From: Myxococcota bacterium | Lineage (GTDB): Bacteria; Myxococcota_A; UBA9160; UBA4427 | Assembly: GCA_041389495.1 (NCBI GenBank) | Contig: JAWKRT010000001.1 | Span: 1,426,001 to 1,490,000 of the forward strand | Reading direction: 5' to 3' | DNA: 64,000 bases | In this document: positions 39,210-47,423 of the stretch, in pieces | Numbering within the stretch: position 1 is the first letter of the stretch | Layout: the number at the start of each line of letters is the position of its first letter | Notes under the pieces: model-generated | The model's database searches: none | Told to the model about the DNA's origin: nothing | Seen by the model: only the letters and a program-made list of their open reading frames with translations | Program-made: the position numbers and the translations under genes

Positions 39210-41306
39210 ATGCTCGGCGACCTCTCGAAGATCCGGAACATCGGCATCAGCGCCCACATCGACTCGGGCAAGACGACGCTCACGGAGCGCGTCCTGTTCT
39301 ACACGGGTCGCATCCATGCCATCCACGAGGTGCGCGGCAAGGACGAAGTCGGCGCGACGATGGACTCGATGGAGCTCGAGCGCGAGCGCGGCATCACGAT
39401 CGCGTCCGCGGCGACGTTCTGCGAGTGGAAGGGTCACCACGTCAACATCATCGACACGCCCGGCCACGTCGACTTCACGATCGAGGTCGAGCGCGCGCTG
39501 CGCGTGCTCGACGGCGCGGTGCTCGTGCTGTGCGGCGTCGCGGGCGTGCAGTCGCAGTCGATGACCGTCGACCGCCAGATGCGCCGCTACAAGGTCCCGC
39601 GCCTCGCCTTCATCAACAAGCTCGACCGCTCCGGCGCGAACCCGCAGCGCGTCACCACGCAGCTGCGCGAGAAGCTCGGCCACAACGCCGTGATGATGCA
39701 GCTGCCGATCGGGCTCGAGAACGACTTCGCCGGCGTGATCGACCTGATCTCGATGAAGGCGATCCACTTCGAGGGTGACAACGGCGAGCACGTCGTCGAG
39801 AAGGAGATCCCGGAGGAGCTGCGCGACGACGCCGAGATGGCGCGCGAGCAGATGCTCGACGCCGTGTCGATGTTCAGCGACGAGCTGATGGAGGCCGTGC
39901 TCGAGGGCAACCCGAGCGAGGAGCTGATCCACGCCGCCATCCGCAAGGGCACGCTCTCGATGGAGCTCACGCCCGTCTTCCTGGGCTCGGCCTACAAGAA
40001 CAAGGGCGTCCAGCGGCTGCTCGACGCGGTCACGCTCTACCTGCCGGCGCCGATCGACATCTCGAACTCGGCGGTCGACCTCGAGAACGACGAGGCGCCG
40101 GTCGCGATCGAGTGCGACCCGAACAAGCCCACGATCGCGCTGGCGTTCAAGCTCGAGGACGGGCGCTACGGACAGCTCACCTACGTGCGCGTCTACCAGG
40201 GCCACCTCGAGAAGGGCGGCACGATCATCAACAGCCGCACGCGCAAGAAGCACAAGGTCGGCCGTCTCGTCCGCATGCACGCGGACAAGATGGAGGACAT
40301 CGAGAAGTCGACGGCCGGCGACATCGTCGCGCTGTTCGGCATCGAGTGCGCCACGGGCGACACGTTCTGCGACGAGTCGGTGCGCATCTCGATGACGTCG
40401 ATGCACGTGCCGAAGCCCGTGATCTCGCTGTCGATCAAGCCCAAGGACAACAAGGCGCAGGACAACATGTCCAAGGCGCTCGGCCGCTTCGTGCGCGAGG
40501 ACCCGACCTTCCACGCCGGCGTCGACCCGGAGAGCGGCGAGACGGTGATCTCGGGCATGGGCGAGCTCCACCTCGACGTGTACGTCGAGCGCATGAAGCG
40601 CGAGTACAGCTGCGAGGTCGAGACGGGCCAGCCGCAGGTCGCCTACCGCGAGACGATCAGCCGCCGCGTCGAGTACAGCTACACGCACAAGAAGCAGACG
40701 GGCGGCTCCGGCCAGTACGGCTGCGTCATGGGCTGGGTCGAGCCCATCACCGAGGGCGACACGGAGTTCGAGTTCGTCAACGAGGTGAAGGGCGGCAACG
40801 TCCCCACCGAGTACATCCCGTCGGTCGAGAAGGGCTTCCGCAGCTCGATCGTGAAGGGCCGGCTGATCGGCTTCCCGGTGACGGGCATCCGCATCTGCCT
40901 GAACGACGGCAAGTCGCACTCGGTCGACTCGTCCGACAACGCCTTCCAGGCCGCGGCGCGCGGCGCGTTCCGCGAGTTCTACCCGCGCGCCAAGCCGATC
41001 ATCCTCGAGCCGGTGATGAAGGTCGAGGTGGAGGGCCCGGTCGAGTTCCAGGGCGCGATGCTGAAGAGCATCATGCAGCGCCGCGGCACCGTCGTCGGCA
41101 CCACCGAGGACGACTCGGGCTTCGCGCGCGTCGAGTCCGAGGTGCCGCTCTCGGAGATGTTCGGCTACGCGACCGACCTGCGTTCGCTCACGCAGGGCAA
41201 GGCCGAGTTCTCGATGGAGTTCTCGCGCTACATGCCCGCGCCCGGCGAGGTGCAGGAGGAGCTCAAGAAGAAGTACGCGTCGAAGCTGGTGGACGAAGAG
41301 GACTAG
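39210..41306 (+). CDS. fusA: Elongation factor G, spd/mitochondrial EFG1 type
   Basis: 698 residues, GTPase of ribosomal translocation. G1 is AHIDSGKT, where ordinary bacterial EF-G has AHIDAGKT. The switch region IHEVRGKDEVGATMDSMEL is the signature of the mitochondrial EFG1/spdEFG1 subfamily rather than canonical FusA. DTPGHVDF and NKLDRSGAN complete the G motifs. Domains II-V follow normally, with KKQTGGSGQYGCV in domain IV. It lies outside any str operon (no rpsL, rpsG or tuf nearby). In such lineages a second EF-G often takes recycling. Confidence 0.95.
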   Translation: MLGDLSKIRNIGISAHIDSGKTTLTERVLFYTGRIHAIHEVRGKDEVGATMDSMELERERGITIASAATFCEWKGHHVNIIDTPGHVDFTIEVERALRVLDGAVLVLCGVAGVQSQSMTVDRQMRRYKVPRLAFINKLDRSGANPQRVTTQLREKLGHNAVMMQLPIGLENDFAGVIDLISMKAIHFEGDNGEHVVEKEIPEELRDDAEMAREQMLDAVSMFSDELMEAVLEGNPSEELIHAAIRKGTLSMELTPVFLGSAYKNKGVQRLLDAVTLYLPAPIDISNSAVDLENDEAPVAIECDPNKPTIALAFKLEDGRYGQLTYVRVYQGHLEKGGTIINSRTRKKHKVGRLVRMHADKMEDIEKSTAGDIVALFGIECATGDTFCDESVRISMTSMHVPKPVISLSIKPKDNKAQDNMSKALGRFVREDPTFHAGVDPESGETVISGMGELHLDVYVERMKREYSCEVETGQPQVAYRETISRRVEYSYTHKKQTGGSGQYGCVMGWVEPITEGDTEFEFVNEVKGGNVPTEYIPSVEKGFRSSIVKGRLIGFPVTGIRICLNDGKSHSVDSSDNAFQAAARGAFREFYPRAKPIILEPVMKVEVEGPVEFQGAMLKSIMQRRGTVVGTTEDDSGFARVESEVPLSEMFGYATDLRSLTQGKAEFSMEFSRYMPAPGEVQEELKKKYASKLVDEED

Positions 41307-41360
41307 ACCATCGGCGCCGTCTTCGCGGCCCGGCCGCGAAGCTCAGAGGGAACGCATCGC

Positions 41361-42050
41361 ATGTATCGCAAGTTCGTGAACGCGCGCAGCCCGCTCCGCC
41401 TGCTCGAGAAGGGGCTCCACGGCGGCCTCGGGGCCGGCAACCTCGGCCTCCTGCTCGCCGGCCGCGGCGTCGGGAAGACGCCCTTCCTCGTGGGCGTCGC
41501 GCTCGACGAGGCGCTGCGCGGGGGCAACGTGCTCCACGTCGCCCTCGACCAGACCGTCGCGCACGTGAAGCTCCACTACGATGCCGTCTTCGACGACTTC
41601 GCGGCGACCACGCACCTCGACGACGTCGCCGTCACTCGGCAGGAGATCGACCGTCGGCGCAACATCCGCGCCTACTCGGCCGCGAGCTTCTCGGCGAGCA
41701 AGCTGCGCGAGGCCGTGAAGGTCGAGGCCGAAGCGGGCAACCGGCCGGCGCTGATCCTGATCGAGGGCGTCGACCTGCCGGCGCTCGACCGCGCCGAGCT
41801 GCTCGAGACGAAGGCGCTCGCCGGCGAGCTCGGCGCCGAGGTCTGGCTCTCGGTCGCGACCGAGGACGAGAAGGTCGCCGCGCTGCCGGCGGCCGTGCGC
41901 CTCGTCGAGGACGTGGTCGGCGTGATCCTCGCGCTCGAGCCCGAGACGGACGCGATGAAGCTGCGCGCGCTGAAGGACCACGAGAACCCCGACGTCTCGG
42001 CCCTGCACGTCGCGCTCGACCCGAACACCCTGCTGCTCGTCCGGAGCTGA
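41361..42050 (+). CDS. KaiC/RadA-like P-loop ATPase, uncharacterised
   Basis: 229 residues. SPLRLLEKGLHGGLGAGNLGLLLAGRGVGKT gives a RecA-superfamily Walker A at about residues 34-41. VLHVALDQTVAHVKLHYDAVF, ILIEGVDLPALDR (Walker B region) and EVWLSVATEDE follow. Similar short proteins are annotated as hypothetical cytoplasmic ATPases in deltaproteobacteria. It begins 54 nt after EF-G with a GAGGG Shine-Dalgarno, so may be co-transcribed. Role unknown. Confidence 0.7.
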   Translation: MYRKFVNARSPLRLLEKGLHGGLGAGNLGLLLAGRGVGKTPFLVGVALDEALRGGNVLHVALDQTVAHVKLHYDAVFDDFAATTHLDDVAVTRQEIDRRRNIRAYSAASFSASKLREAVKVEAEAGNRPALILIEGVDLPALDRAELLETKALAGELGAEVWLSVATEDEKVAALPAAVRLVEDVVGVILALEPETDAMKLRALKDHENPDVSALHVALDPNTLLLVRS

Positions 42051-42067
42051 CGGCCGCGCCGCCTCGC

Positions 42068-42598
42068 CTAGCGTCGCGCCAGCGACGCCAGGCGGTCGCG
42101 GAAGCGGCTGCGCACCGCGAGCGCCTCCTCGCGCGCGAAGCCGAGCTCCTCGCCGATCGCGAGCGCTTCCTGGCTCTCGCTCTCCGCGATGCTGCCGTCC
42201 GCCGCCGCGATCGCGAACGCCGCTTCGAGCACGGCCAGCCGCTCGGCGCGCGTCGCGATGCCGCGCAGCTCGCGCGTGACGAGGTAGTTCTCCGTGCCGC
42301 CGAGCAGGTGGCCCTGGTCGATCGCGAGCTCGGTGACGAGCGCGGCCTCGCTCTCGTCGAGCCCGCCGTGCTCGCGCACCGCTTCCTGCATGAGCCGCGA
42401 CTCCTCCTCGACGACGCGCAGGTCGGCGTGCGCGACGCGCGCGAGGACGTACGCGAAGGCGGCGAGGTAGCGCGCGCGCTCCGCCGGCAGCCGCGCGAGC
42501 GCGGCCGCGATGCGGCGCACCGAGGCCGTCTCGCCGACGGCGGCGGCCGCGCCGCGCGCGGCGCCTCCGATTCCGAGCAGGCTTTCGAGCAGCGACAT
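42068..42598 (-). CDS. TerB/DjlA-like helical domain protein
   Basis: 176 residues, all-helical. Two imperfect repeats, YLAAFAYVLARVAHADLRVVEEES and LEAAFAIAAADGSIAESESQEA, have the acidic metal-binding look (ADxxxxxEE, ADGxxxxxE) of TerB-like tellurite-resistance domains. Start at ATG 42598 after gaggggcccgg. Convergent with the P-loop ATPase gene, leaving 17 nt between stops. No other ter genes are present, so tellurite resistance should not be assumed. Confidence 0.7.
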   Translation of the reverse strand: MSLLESLLGIGGAARGAAAAVGETASVRRIAAALARLPAERARYLAAFAYVLARVAHADLRVVEEESRLMQEAVREHGGLDESEAALVTELAIDQGHLLGGTENYLVTRELRGIATRAERLAVLEAAFAIAAADGSIAESESQEALAIGEELGFAREEALAVRSRFRDRLASLARR

Positions 42599-42685
42599 CC
42601 GGGCCCCTCGCGCGCACCGCGCCGCACCGGCGCGCCGCGGCGCGCCATGCTGGCCCATCGCGCCGGCTCGCGCAGCCCGGCCGGG

Positions 42686-42694
42686 TGATAGAGT
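42686..42694 (+). promoter_or_regulatory. Extended -10 TGATAGAGT of the arsC-like/ECF operon
   Basis: TGn plus TAGAGT, 12 nt before ATG 42707. The identical 9-mer occurs at 55100-55108 (minus strand). It predicts a very short or absent leader. Confidence 0.5.
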
Positions 42695-42706
42695 GCGCGC
42701 GCGCCG

Positions 42707-43087
42707 ATGGAGGACGCGATGCCGCTGCCCGCACGCGACGACGAGCTCCAGCTGCTCCACAACCCGCGCTGCTCGAAGAGCCGCGCCGCGAAGGAGCTGC
42801 TCGAGAGCCGGGGCGTCGCGTTCGCGGTGCGCCTCTACCTCGAGGAGCCGCTCTCGCGGGCCGAGCTCGACGACCTCGAAGGCCGGCTCGGACGCCCGCC
42901 CGGCGAGTGGGTGCGCACGAAGGACGAGGCGTTCCGTGTCTCCGGGCTCTCGCCGGCATCGGAGCCAGGCGCGATCAAGGACGCGATCGCGCGCGCGCCC
43001 GCCCTGCTCGAGCGACCGATCCTCGTGCGCGGCCGGCGCGCCGTCGTCGGCCGACCCACCGAGGACCTCCTCGCTCTGCTTCCGTGA
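42707..43087 (+). CDS. ArsC-family (glutaredoxin-type) arsenate reductase-like protein
   Basis: 126 residues with a thioredoxin-like fold. The catalytic Cys is in LHNPRCSKSR, as in E. coli ArsC. The three arginines that bind arsenate have counterparts in EWVRTKDE, ERPILVRG and VVGRPTED. YLEEPLSRAELDDL also matches the family. It would reduce arsenate with glutathione/glutaredoxin, or act as a YfgD/Spx-like redox protein. It is first in a unit with an ECF sigma factor (11 nt) and faces the arsM-arsS operon, which strengthens an arsenic link. Confidence 0.82.
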   Translation: MEDAMPLPARDDELQLLHNPRCSKSRAAKELLESRGVAFAVRLYLEEPLSRAELDDLEGRLGRPPGEWVRTKDEAFRVSGLSPASEPGAIKDAIARAPALLERPILVRGRRAVVGRPTEDLLALLP

Positions 43088-43098
43088 GGGCTCGCGCC

Positions 43099-43719
43099 AT
43101 GGATCGAGTGGAGACGCCGTCGGAAGCCGCGATCGAGGAGGAGGCGAAGCTCGTCGCCGCGCTCCAGCGCGGCGAGGCCCAGGCCTACGAGCGCCTCGTG
43201 CGCGCGAACACGCCGCGCATGCTGGTCGTCGCGCGGCGCTACCTGCAGACCGACGAGGACGCGCGCGACGCGGTGCAGGAGGCCTTCGTGTCGGCGTTCC
43301 GCGCCATCGATCGCTTCGAGGGCGGCGCCCAGCTCTCGACGTGGCTGCACCGCATCGTCGTCAACGCGTGCCTGATGCGGCTCCGCACCCGGCGCCGCAA
43401 GCCCGAGCAGAGCATCGAGGAGCTGCTGCCGCGGTTCCGCGAGGACGGCCACCTCGAGGCGCCGACGACCGGCTGGCGCAGCGGCGCCGATCGCCAGCTC
43501 GAGCGCAGCCAGACGCGCGCCGCCGTGCGCGAGGCGATCGATCGCCTGCCCGAGAGCCACCGCACCGTGCTGCTGCTTCGCGACATCGAAGGCTTCGACA
43601 CGGAGGAGGCCGCGCGCGAGCTCGGGATCACGCGCGGCGCCGTCAAGACCCGGCTCCACCGCGCGCGGCTCGCGCTGCGCGAGCAGCTCGAGCCGCACTT
43701 CCGCCGGAGCGAGCCATGA
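43099..43719 (+). CDS. ECF-type RNA polymerase sigma factor
   Basis: 206 residues. Region 2: YERLVRANTPRMLVVARRYLQTDEDARDAVQEAFVSAFRAIDRF with WLHRIVVNACLMRLR. Region 4: AIDRLPESHRTVLLLRDIEGF and ITRGAVKTRLHRARLALREQL. There is no region 1.1 or 3. The stop overlaps the start of a zinc-finger anti-sigma gene (ATGA), a typical sigma/anti-sigma pair. Target promoters are unknown; the adjacent arsC-like gene and convergent arsenic operon are candidates. Confidence 0.93.
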   Translation: MDRVETPSEAAIEEEAKLVAALQRGEAQAYERLVRANTPRMLVVARRYLQTDEDARDAVQEAFVSAFRAIDRFEGGAQLSTWLHRIVVNACLMRLRTRRRKPEQSIEELLPRFREDGHLEAPTTGWRSGADRQLERSQTRAAVREAIDRLPESHRTVLLLRDIEGFDTEEAARELGITRGAVKTRLHRARLALREQLEPHFRRSEP

Positions 43720-43952
43720 ACTGCCGCGAGTTCGTCGACTTCCTGATGGCCTACCTCGACGAGGAGCTCGAGCCCGTGGCGCGCGACGTCTTCGAGGGGC
43801 ACATGGGCGCCTGTCCGTCGTGCAAGGACTACCTCGACACCTACGCCGACACGATCCGCCTCGGACGCCTCGCCTGCGCGGACGACGGCGTGCCGTGCGA
43901 CGCGCCCGAGGAGCTCGTCGCGGCGATCCTCGCGGCGCGCCGCGCGGAGTAG
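43716..43952 (+). CDS. Zinc-finger (zf-HC2) anti-sigma factor, short
   Basis: 78 residues. MNCREFVDFLMAYLDEELEP followed by HMGACPSCKDYLD gives the HxxxCxxC zinc motif of ZAS anti-sigma factors, which release sigma on thiol oxidation in known systems. There is no transmembrane helix, so it should be cytoplasmic, like RsrA-type proteins. A redox or metalloid signal is therefore plausible. It ends 13 nt from the convergent FAD oxidoreductase gene. Confidence 0.88.
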   Translation: MNCREFVDFLMAYLDEELEPVARDVFEGHMGACPSCKDYLDTYADTIRLGRLACADDGVPCDAPEELVAAILAARRAE

Positions 43953-43965
43953 GCGCGCCGCGCGA

Positions 43966-45489
43966 CTAGCGTCGCGCGCGCAGCAGCGCGTCGAACACGC
44001 GCTTCACGGTGGGCGTGAGCCGCGTGCGGTTGTACGCGTCGCCGAGCCGGCGGATCGCCTCGGCCTGGGTCGGATAGGGGTGGATCACGCGCGCGAGCGC
44101 GCCGAGGCCGGTACCCGCCGCCATCGCGACCGCGATCTCCCCGATCATCTCGCCGGCGTGCCGGTTCGCGATCGTCGCGCCCACGATGCGATCGCGGCCG
44201 CGCTCGGTGTGGATCTTCACGAAGCCCGCTTCGGTGCCCTCCGCGATCGAGCGGTCGACGTCGGCGAAGTCGATCGCGTAGGTGTCGACCTCGATGCCGC
44301 GCTCCCGCGCTTCCGCGTCGGTGAGCCCGACGTGCGCGATCTCCGGGTCGGTGTACGTGCAGCGCGGGACGCGCAGCGCGGACAGCTTCGCGCGGCCGAA
44401 GAAGAGCGCGTTCTGCACGACGGTGCGCGCGGCGAAGTCGGCGGCGTGCGTGAACTTCTGCGCCATGCACACGTCGCCGCACGCGAAGATGCGCCGGTTC
44501 GTCGTGCGCAGGCGGTCGTCGACCGCGATGCCCTGCGGCCCGGTCGCGACGCCGACCGCCTCGAGGCCGAGCCCCTCGACGTTGGGAGCGCGCCCGACGC
44601 CGACGAGGATCGCGTCGACGTCGAGCGTCGAGGTGCCGCGCGGGCCTCCGAGGTGCGCGCGCTTCGCGGGCCCGCCGTCGACGAGCTCGACGCGCCCGAG
44701 CGACGTGCCGAGCCGGAGGTCGACGCCGTCGCGCTCGAGCGCGGCGCGAAGCACGCTCGCGGCGTCCGCGTCCTCGCGCGCGAGGAAGCGGTCGGCCATC
44801 TCGACGAGGGTGACGCGCGCCCCGAAGCGCGCGAAGGCCTGCGCGAGCTCGCAGCCGATCGGGCCGCCGCCGAGCACGAGGAGGCGCTCCGGCAGGGCGC
44901 GCAGCTCGAAGACCGTCTCGTTCGTGAGGAAGCCGGCGTCGGCGAGGCCGGGGATCGCCGGCACGACGGGGCGCGCGCCCGTCGCGACGACCGCGCGCGC
45001 GAACGGGAGGCGCACGCCGCCGACGTCGACGTGGCGGTCGTCGGCGAAGCGCGCCTCCCCGAAGTACACGTCGACGCCGAGCTCGCGGAAGCGGTGGGCG
45101 GAGTCCGCGGGGCTGATGCGGTGGCGGATGGCGCGCATGCGCTCCATCACGGCCGCGAAGTCGACGCGGGGCTCTCCGCCGACGCGCACGCCCAGCGCGC
45201 CGGCCTCGCGCACGCGCGCGGCGGCGTGTGCGGAGGCGAGCAGCGCCTTCGACGGCACGCAGCCGACGTTCAGGCAGTCGCCGCCCATCCAGTGGCGCTC
45301 GACGAGGGCGACGCGCGCGCCGACGCCGGCCGCACCCGCGGCCGTCACGAGGCCGGCCGTGCCGGCGCCGAGCACGACGAGGTTGTAGCGGCCGGCGGGC
45401 GTGGGCTGGACCCAGTCGGGCGGGTGGACGTTCGCGATCCGCCCCGCATCGGGGTCGACTCCCGCGTCGACGTGGCTCGAGGCGTGCAT
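43966..45489 (-). CDS. Mercuric reductase-like FAD/NAD(P) disulfide oxidoreductase
   Basis: 507 residues. FAD loop VVLGAGTAGLVTA, redox pair in GGDCLNVGCVPSK (Cys72, Cys77), NAD loop VLGGGPIGCELAQAF, IFACGDVC, and the dimer-interface HPYPTQAEA with the catalytic His-Glu dyad. It lacks an N-terminal HMA domain and the C-terminal Cys pair of true MerA, so the substrate is probably not Hg(II). It is the last gene of the arsM-arsS-VTT operon, a recurrent companion of arsS. GGAG precedes ATG 45489, one base after the VTT stop. Confidence 0.88.
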   Translation of the reverse strand: MHASSHVDAGVDPDAGRIANVHPPDWVQPTPAGRYNLVVLGAGTAGLVTAAGAAGVGARVALVERHWMGGDCLNVGCVPSKALLASAHAAARVREAGALGVRVGGEPRVDFAAVMERMRAIRHRISPADSAHRFRELGVDVYFGEARFADDRHVDVGGVRLPFARAVVATGARPVVPAIPGLADAGFLTNETVFELRALPERLLVLGGGPIGCELAQAFARFGARVTLVEMADRFLAREDADAASVLRAALERDGVDLRLGTSLGRVELVDGGPAKRAHLGGPRGTSTLDVDAILVGVGRAPNVEGLGLEAVGVATGPQGIAVDDRLRTTNRRIFACGDVCMAQKFTHAADFAARTVVQNALFFGRAKLSALRVPRCTYTDPEIAHVGLTDAEARERGIEVDTYAIDFADVDRSIAEGTEAGFVKIHTERGRDRIVGATIANRHAGEMIGEIAVAMAAGTGLGALARVIHPYPTQAEAIRRLGDAYNRTRLTPTVKRVFDALLRARR

Positions 45490-45490
45490 G

Positions 45491-46306
45491 CTAGTTCTCC
45501 CCTCCCTCTGGAGCGCCGGCCTGCGCGCCGACCTCGCCGTGCGTCGCGTCGGAGAGTGCACGCCGCGCGATGCGCGTGACCTGCACCGTGACCGCGATCG
45601 TCGCCGCGAGGCCGAGCACCGTCACCCAGAGGCTTCCGGCGCCGTCGCGCGGCGCTCCACTCGCGATCGCTGCGACGTCGCCGATGGCCTTGCCGTAGTA
45701 GACGTAGAGCAGCGTGCCCGGGAGCATCCCGACCGAGGCGAGCGCGTAGTCGCGCAGGCGCACGCGCGTGAGGCCGAGGGCGTAGTTGAGCAGGCTGAAC
45801 GGGAAGACCGGCGACATGCGCAGGAGCAGCACGATCTGGAACCCGCTCCGCGCGACGGCGCGGTCGATCGCCGCGAAGCGCGCGTCGGCGGCGACGCGCC
45901 GCTCGACGAAGCCGCGCGCCGCGTACCGCGCGATCAGGAACCCCGCGACCGAGCCGGCGACGGCGGCGACGAAGACGTAGAGCGTCCCCCAGGCCAGGCC
46001 GAAGATCGCGCCGCCGGCCAGCGTGAGCAGCGAGCCGGGAACGAGGGCGGCGACGGCGAGCGCATAGCCCGCGACGAACGCGAGCGGCGCCCACGCGCCG
46101 AGCGTCTCCACCCACGCGGCGAACGACTGGAGGTGCGCGGCCGCCTCCGTCCCGAACGCGTAGAGCAGCGCGAGCCCGCCGGCGGCGAGCAGCACGCGCA
46201 GGGCGAACGGGCTGCGCGGAAGGGGCACGACGTCCGCGCCCGCGTCGGTGTCGGACGGGCGGGGTGTCGGGGCGCGGGCGGGGCTCGGTTCGTCGGGCAG
46301 CGTCAT
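45491..46306 (-). CDS. TVP38/TMEM64 (VTT-domain) membrane protein
   Basis: 271 residues with about six membrane segments. The VTT/SNARE-associated domain is marked by VPGSLLTLAGGAIFGLAWGTLYVFVA-type sequence, GSVAGFLIARY, LLRMSPVFPFSLLNYALGLT and GMLPGTLLYVYYGKAIGD. The family includes DedA-like transporters and lipid scramblases. In the arsS context a transport role for the arsenical or its lipid form is inferred. ATG 46306 is chosen with GGAG eight nt upstream; ATG 46318 is an alternative. Confidence 0.85.
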   Translation of the reverse strand: MTLPDEPSPARAPTPRPSDTDAGADVVPLPRSPFALRVLLAAGGLALLYAFGTEAAAHLQSFAAWVETLGAWAPLAFVAGYALAVAALVPGSLLTLAGGAIFGLAWGTLYVFVAAVAGSVAGFLIARYAARGFVERRVAADARFAAIDRAVARSGFQIVLLLRMSPVFPFSLLNYALGLTRVRLRDYALASVGMLPGTLLYVYYGKAIGDVAAIASGAPRDGAGSLWVTVLGLAATIAVTVQVTRIARRALSDATHGEVGAQAGAPEGGEN

Positions 46307-46373
46307 CGGAGTCTCCATGGCGCGTTCGATGCCGGGCCGCACCGCGCGATGCGCGCGCCGTCCCGCGCGCGGA

Positions 46374-47420
46374 CTAGCGTACGAGCGCGCCGCCGCAGCT
46401 CGACCCCGCACCGGCCGTACAGCCGAAGCAGTGCGCGGCGGTCGCGATCCGCGCGCCGGTGAGCGGCCCGAGGTCGTCGACGTCGAAGATCGTCGCGACG
46501 CCCGCCCCGAGCGCGATGCCCTCGGCCTGGTGGAAGTCGCAGTCGTAGAGCCGCCCCTCGTGGTCGACCGAGACGAGCGCGCGGCACATGAGGCCGTCGA
46601 GCGCGACGGGGTTGAAGTGCGCGGCGAGCAGGCTCGCGTACTCCGCCGCGCGTCCCTCGCGGGCGAGCGCGTGCGCGAAGCGGCGGATCGGCATGTTCGC
46701 GATCGCGAGCAGGTCGTCGAACTCGACGCCGAAGTCCTCGCGCAGCGCGTGGCGGTAGTCGCGCGCGAGCGCGGCCTGGGGCGGCGGGAGCGACGCGCCG
46801 ACGGGGTTGTAGACGAGGTCGAGCCGCAGGCCCGAGCCGGGGCGCGCGTAGCCGAGCGCATTCAGCGCACGCAGGGCCTCGATGCTCGCGGCGAACACGC
46901 CGCGACCGCGCTGGCGCTCGACGTTCTCGCGCGAGTAGCAGGGGAGGGAGGCGACGACCTCCACGCCCTGCTCGGCCAGGAAGCGCGCCGTGTCCTCCTG
47001 GCCGGGCTCGAAGAGCACGGTCAGGTTGCAGCGGTCGATCACGCGCCGCCCGAGCGCCCGCGCGCCGCGCACGAGAGCGCGGAAGTGCGGGTCGAGCTCG
47101 GGCGCGCCCCCCGTGAGGTCGAGCACCTCGATGCGGAGGTCGTTCGCGAGCAGCGCGAGCACGCGCTCGGCGGTGCGGTCGTCGATCGCCTCGGTGCGCT
47201 TCGGCCCGGACTCGACGTGGCAGTGGTGGCAGGCGAGGTTGCAGCGCTTGCCGACGTTGAGCTGCAGCGTCGTCGCGCGCTCGCGGACGAGCGGGCCGAG
47301 GCCCCGCTCGCCGAGCGCGTGCGCGAAGGCGTCGGTGTCCGCGGGCGCGCGCGGCGCGCCGCGGGACGCCCCGGGCCGCGCCTCCCGCGAGGCCGCCGTC
47401 GTGCCGGTGCGCGCGCGCAT
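46374..47420 (-). CDS. arsS: Arsenosugar biosynthesis radical SAM enzyme ArsS
   Basis: 348 residues. Radical SAM cluster CNLACHHC at residues 60-67 (CxxxCxxC) with HVESGPKR after it. LDLTGGAPELDPHFR matches the SAM-binding GGEP-type strand. The C-terminal cysteine-rich SPASM-like part has MCRALVSVDHEGRLYDCDFHQ and CFGCTAGAGSSCGG. This is the radical SAM/Cys-rich family (TIGR04167) that joins 5'-deoxyadenosyl to dimethylarsinite. The start lies 3 nt after the arsM stop. Cys, not Sec, occupies the active positions. Confidence 0.9.
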   Translation of the reverse strand: MRARTGTTAASREARPGASRGAPRAPADTDAFAHALGERGLGPLVRERATTLQLNVGKRCNLACHHCHVESGPKRTEAIDDRTAERVLALLANDLRIEVLDLTGGAPELDPHFRALVRGARALGRRVIDRCNLTVLFEPGQEDTARFLAEQGVEVVASLPCYSRENVERQRGRGVFAASIEALRALNALGYARPGSGLRLDLVYNPVGASLPPPQAALARDYRHALREDFGVEFDDLLAIANMPIRRFAHALAREGRAAEYASLLAAHFNPVALDGLMCRALVSVDHEGRLYDCDFHQAEGIALGAGVATIFDVDDLGPLTGARIATAAHCFGCTAGAGSSCGGALVR

Positions 47421-47423
47421 CGC

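Noticed and set aside
42068..42598. Tellurite resistance locus
   Set aside because: Only one TerB-like protein is present, without terZ, terA, terC or terD partners.
43966..45489. Calling the FAD oxidoreductase mercuric reductase (MerA)
   Set aside because: It has no N-terminal HMA domain and no C-terminal cysteine pair. No merR, merT or merP is nearby, and the context is arsM-arsS.
46374..47420. A selenocysteine version of ArsS
   Set aside because: The frame has Cys codons at the radical SAM and C-terminal sites and no in-frame TGA. No SECIS-like element is needed.
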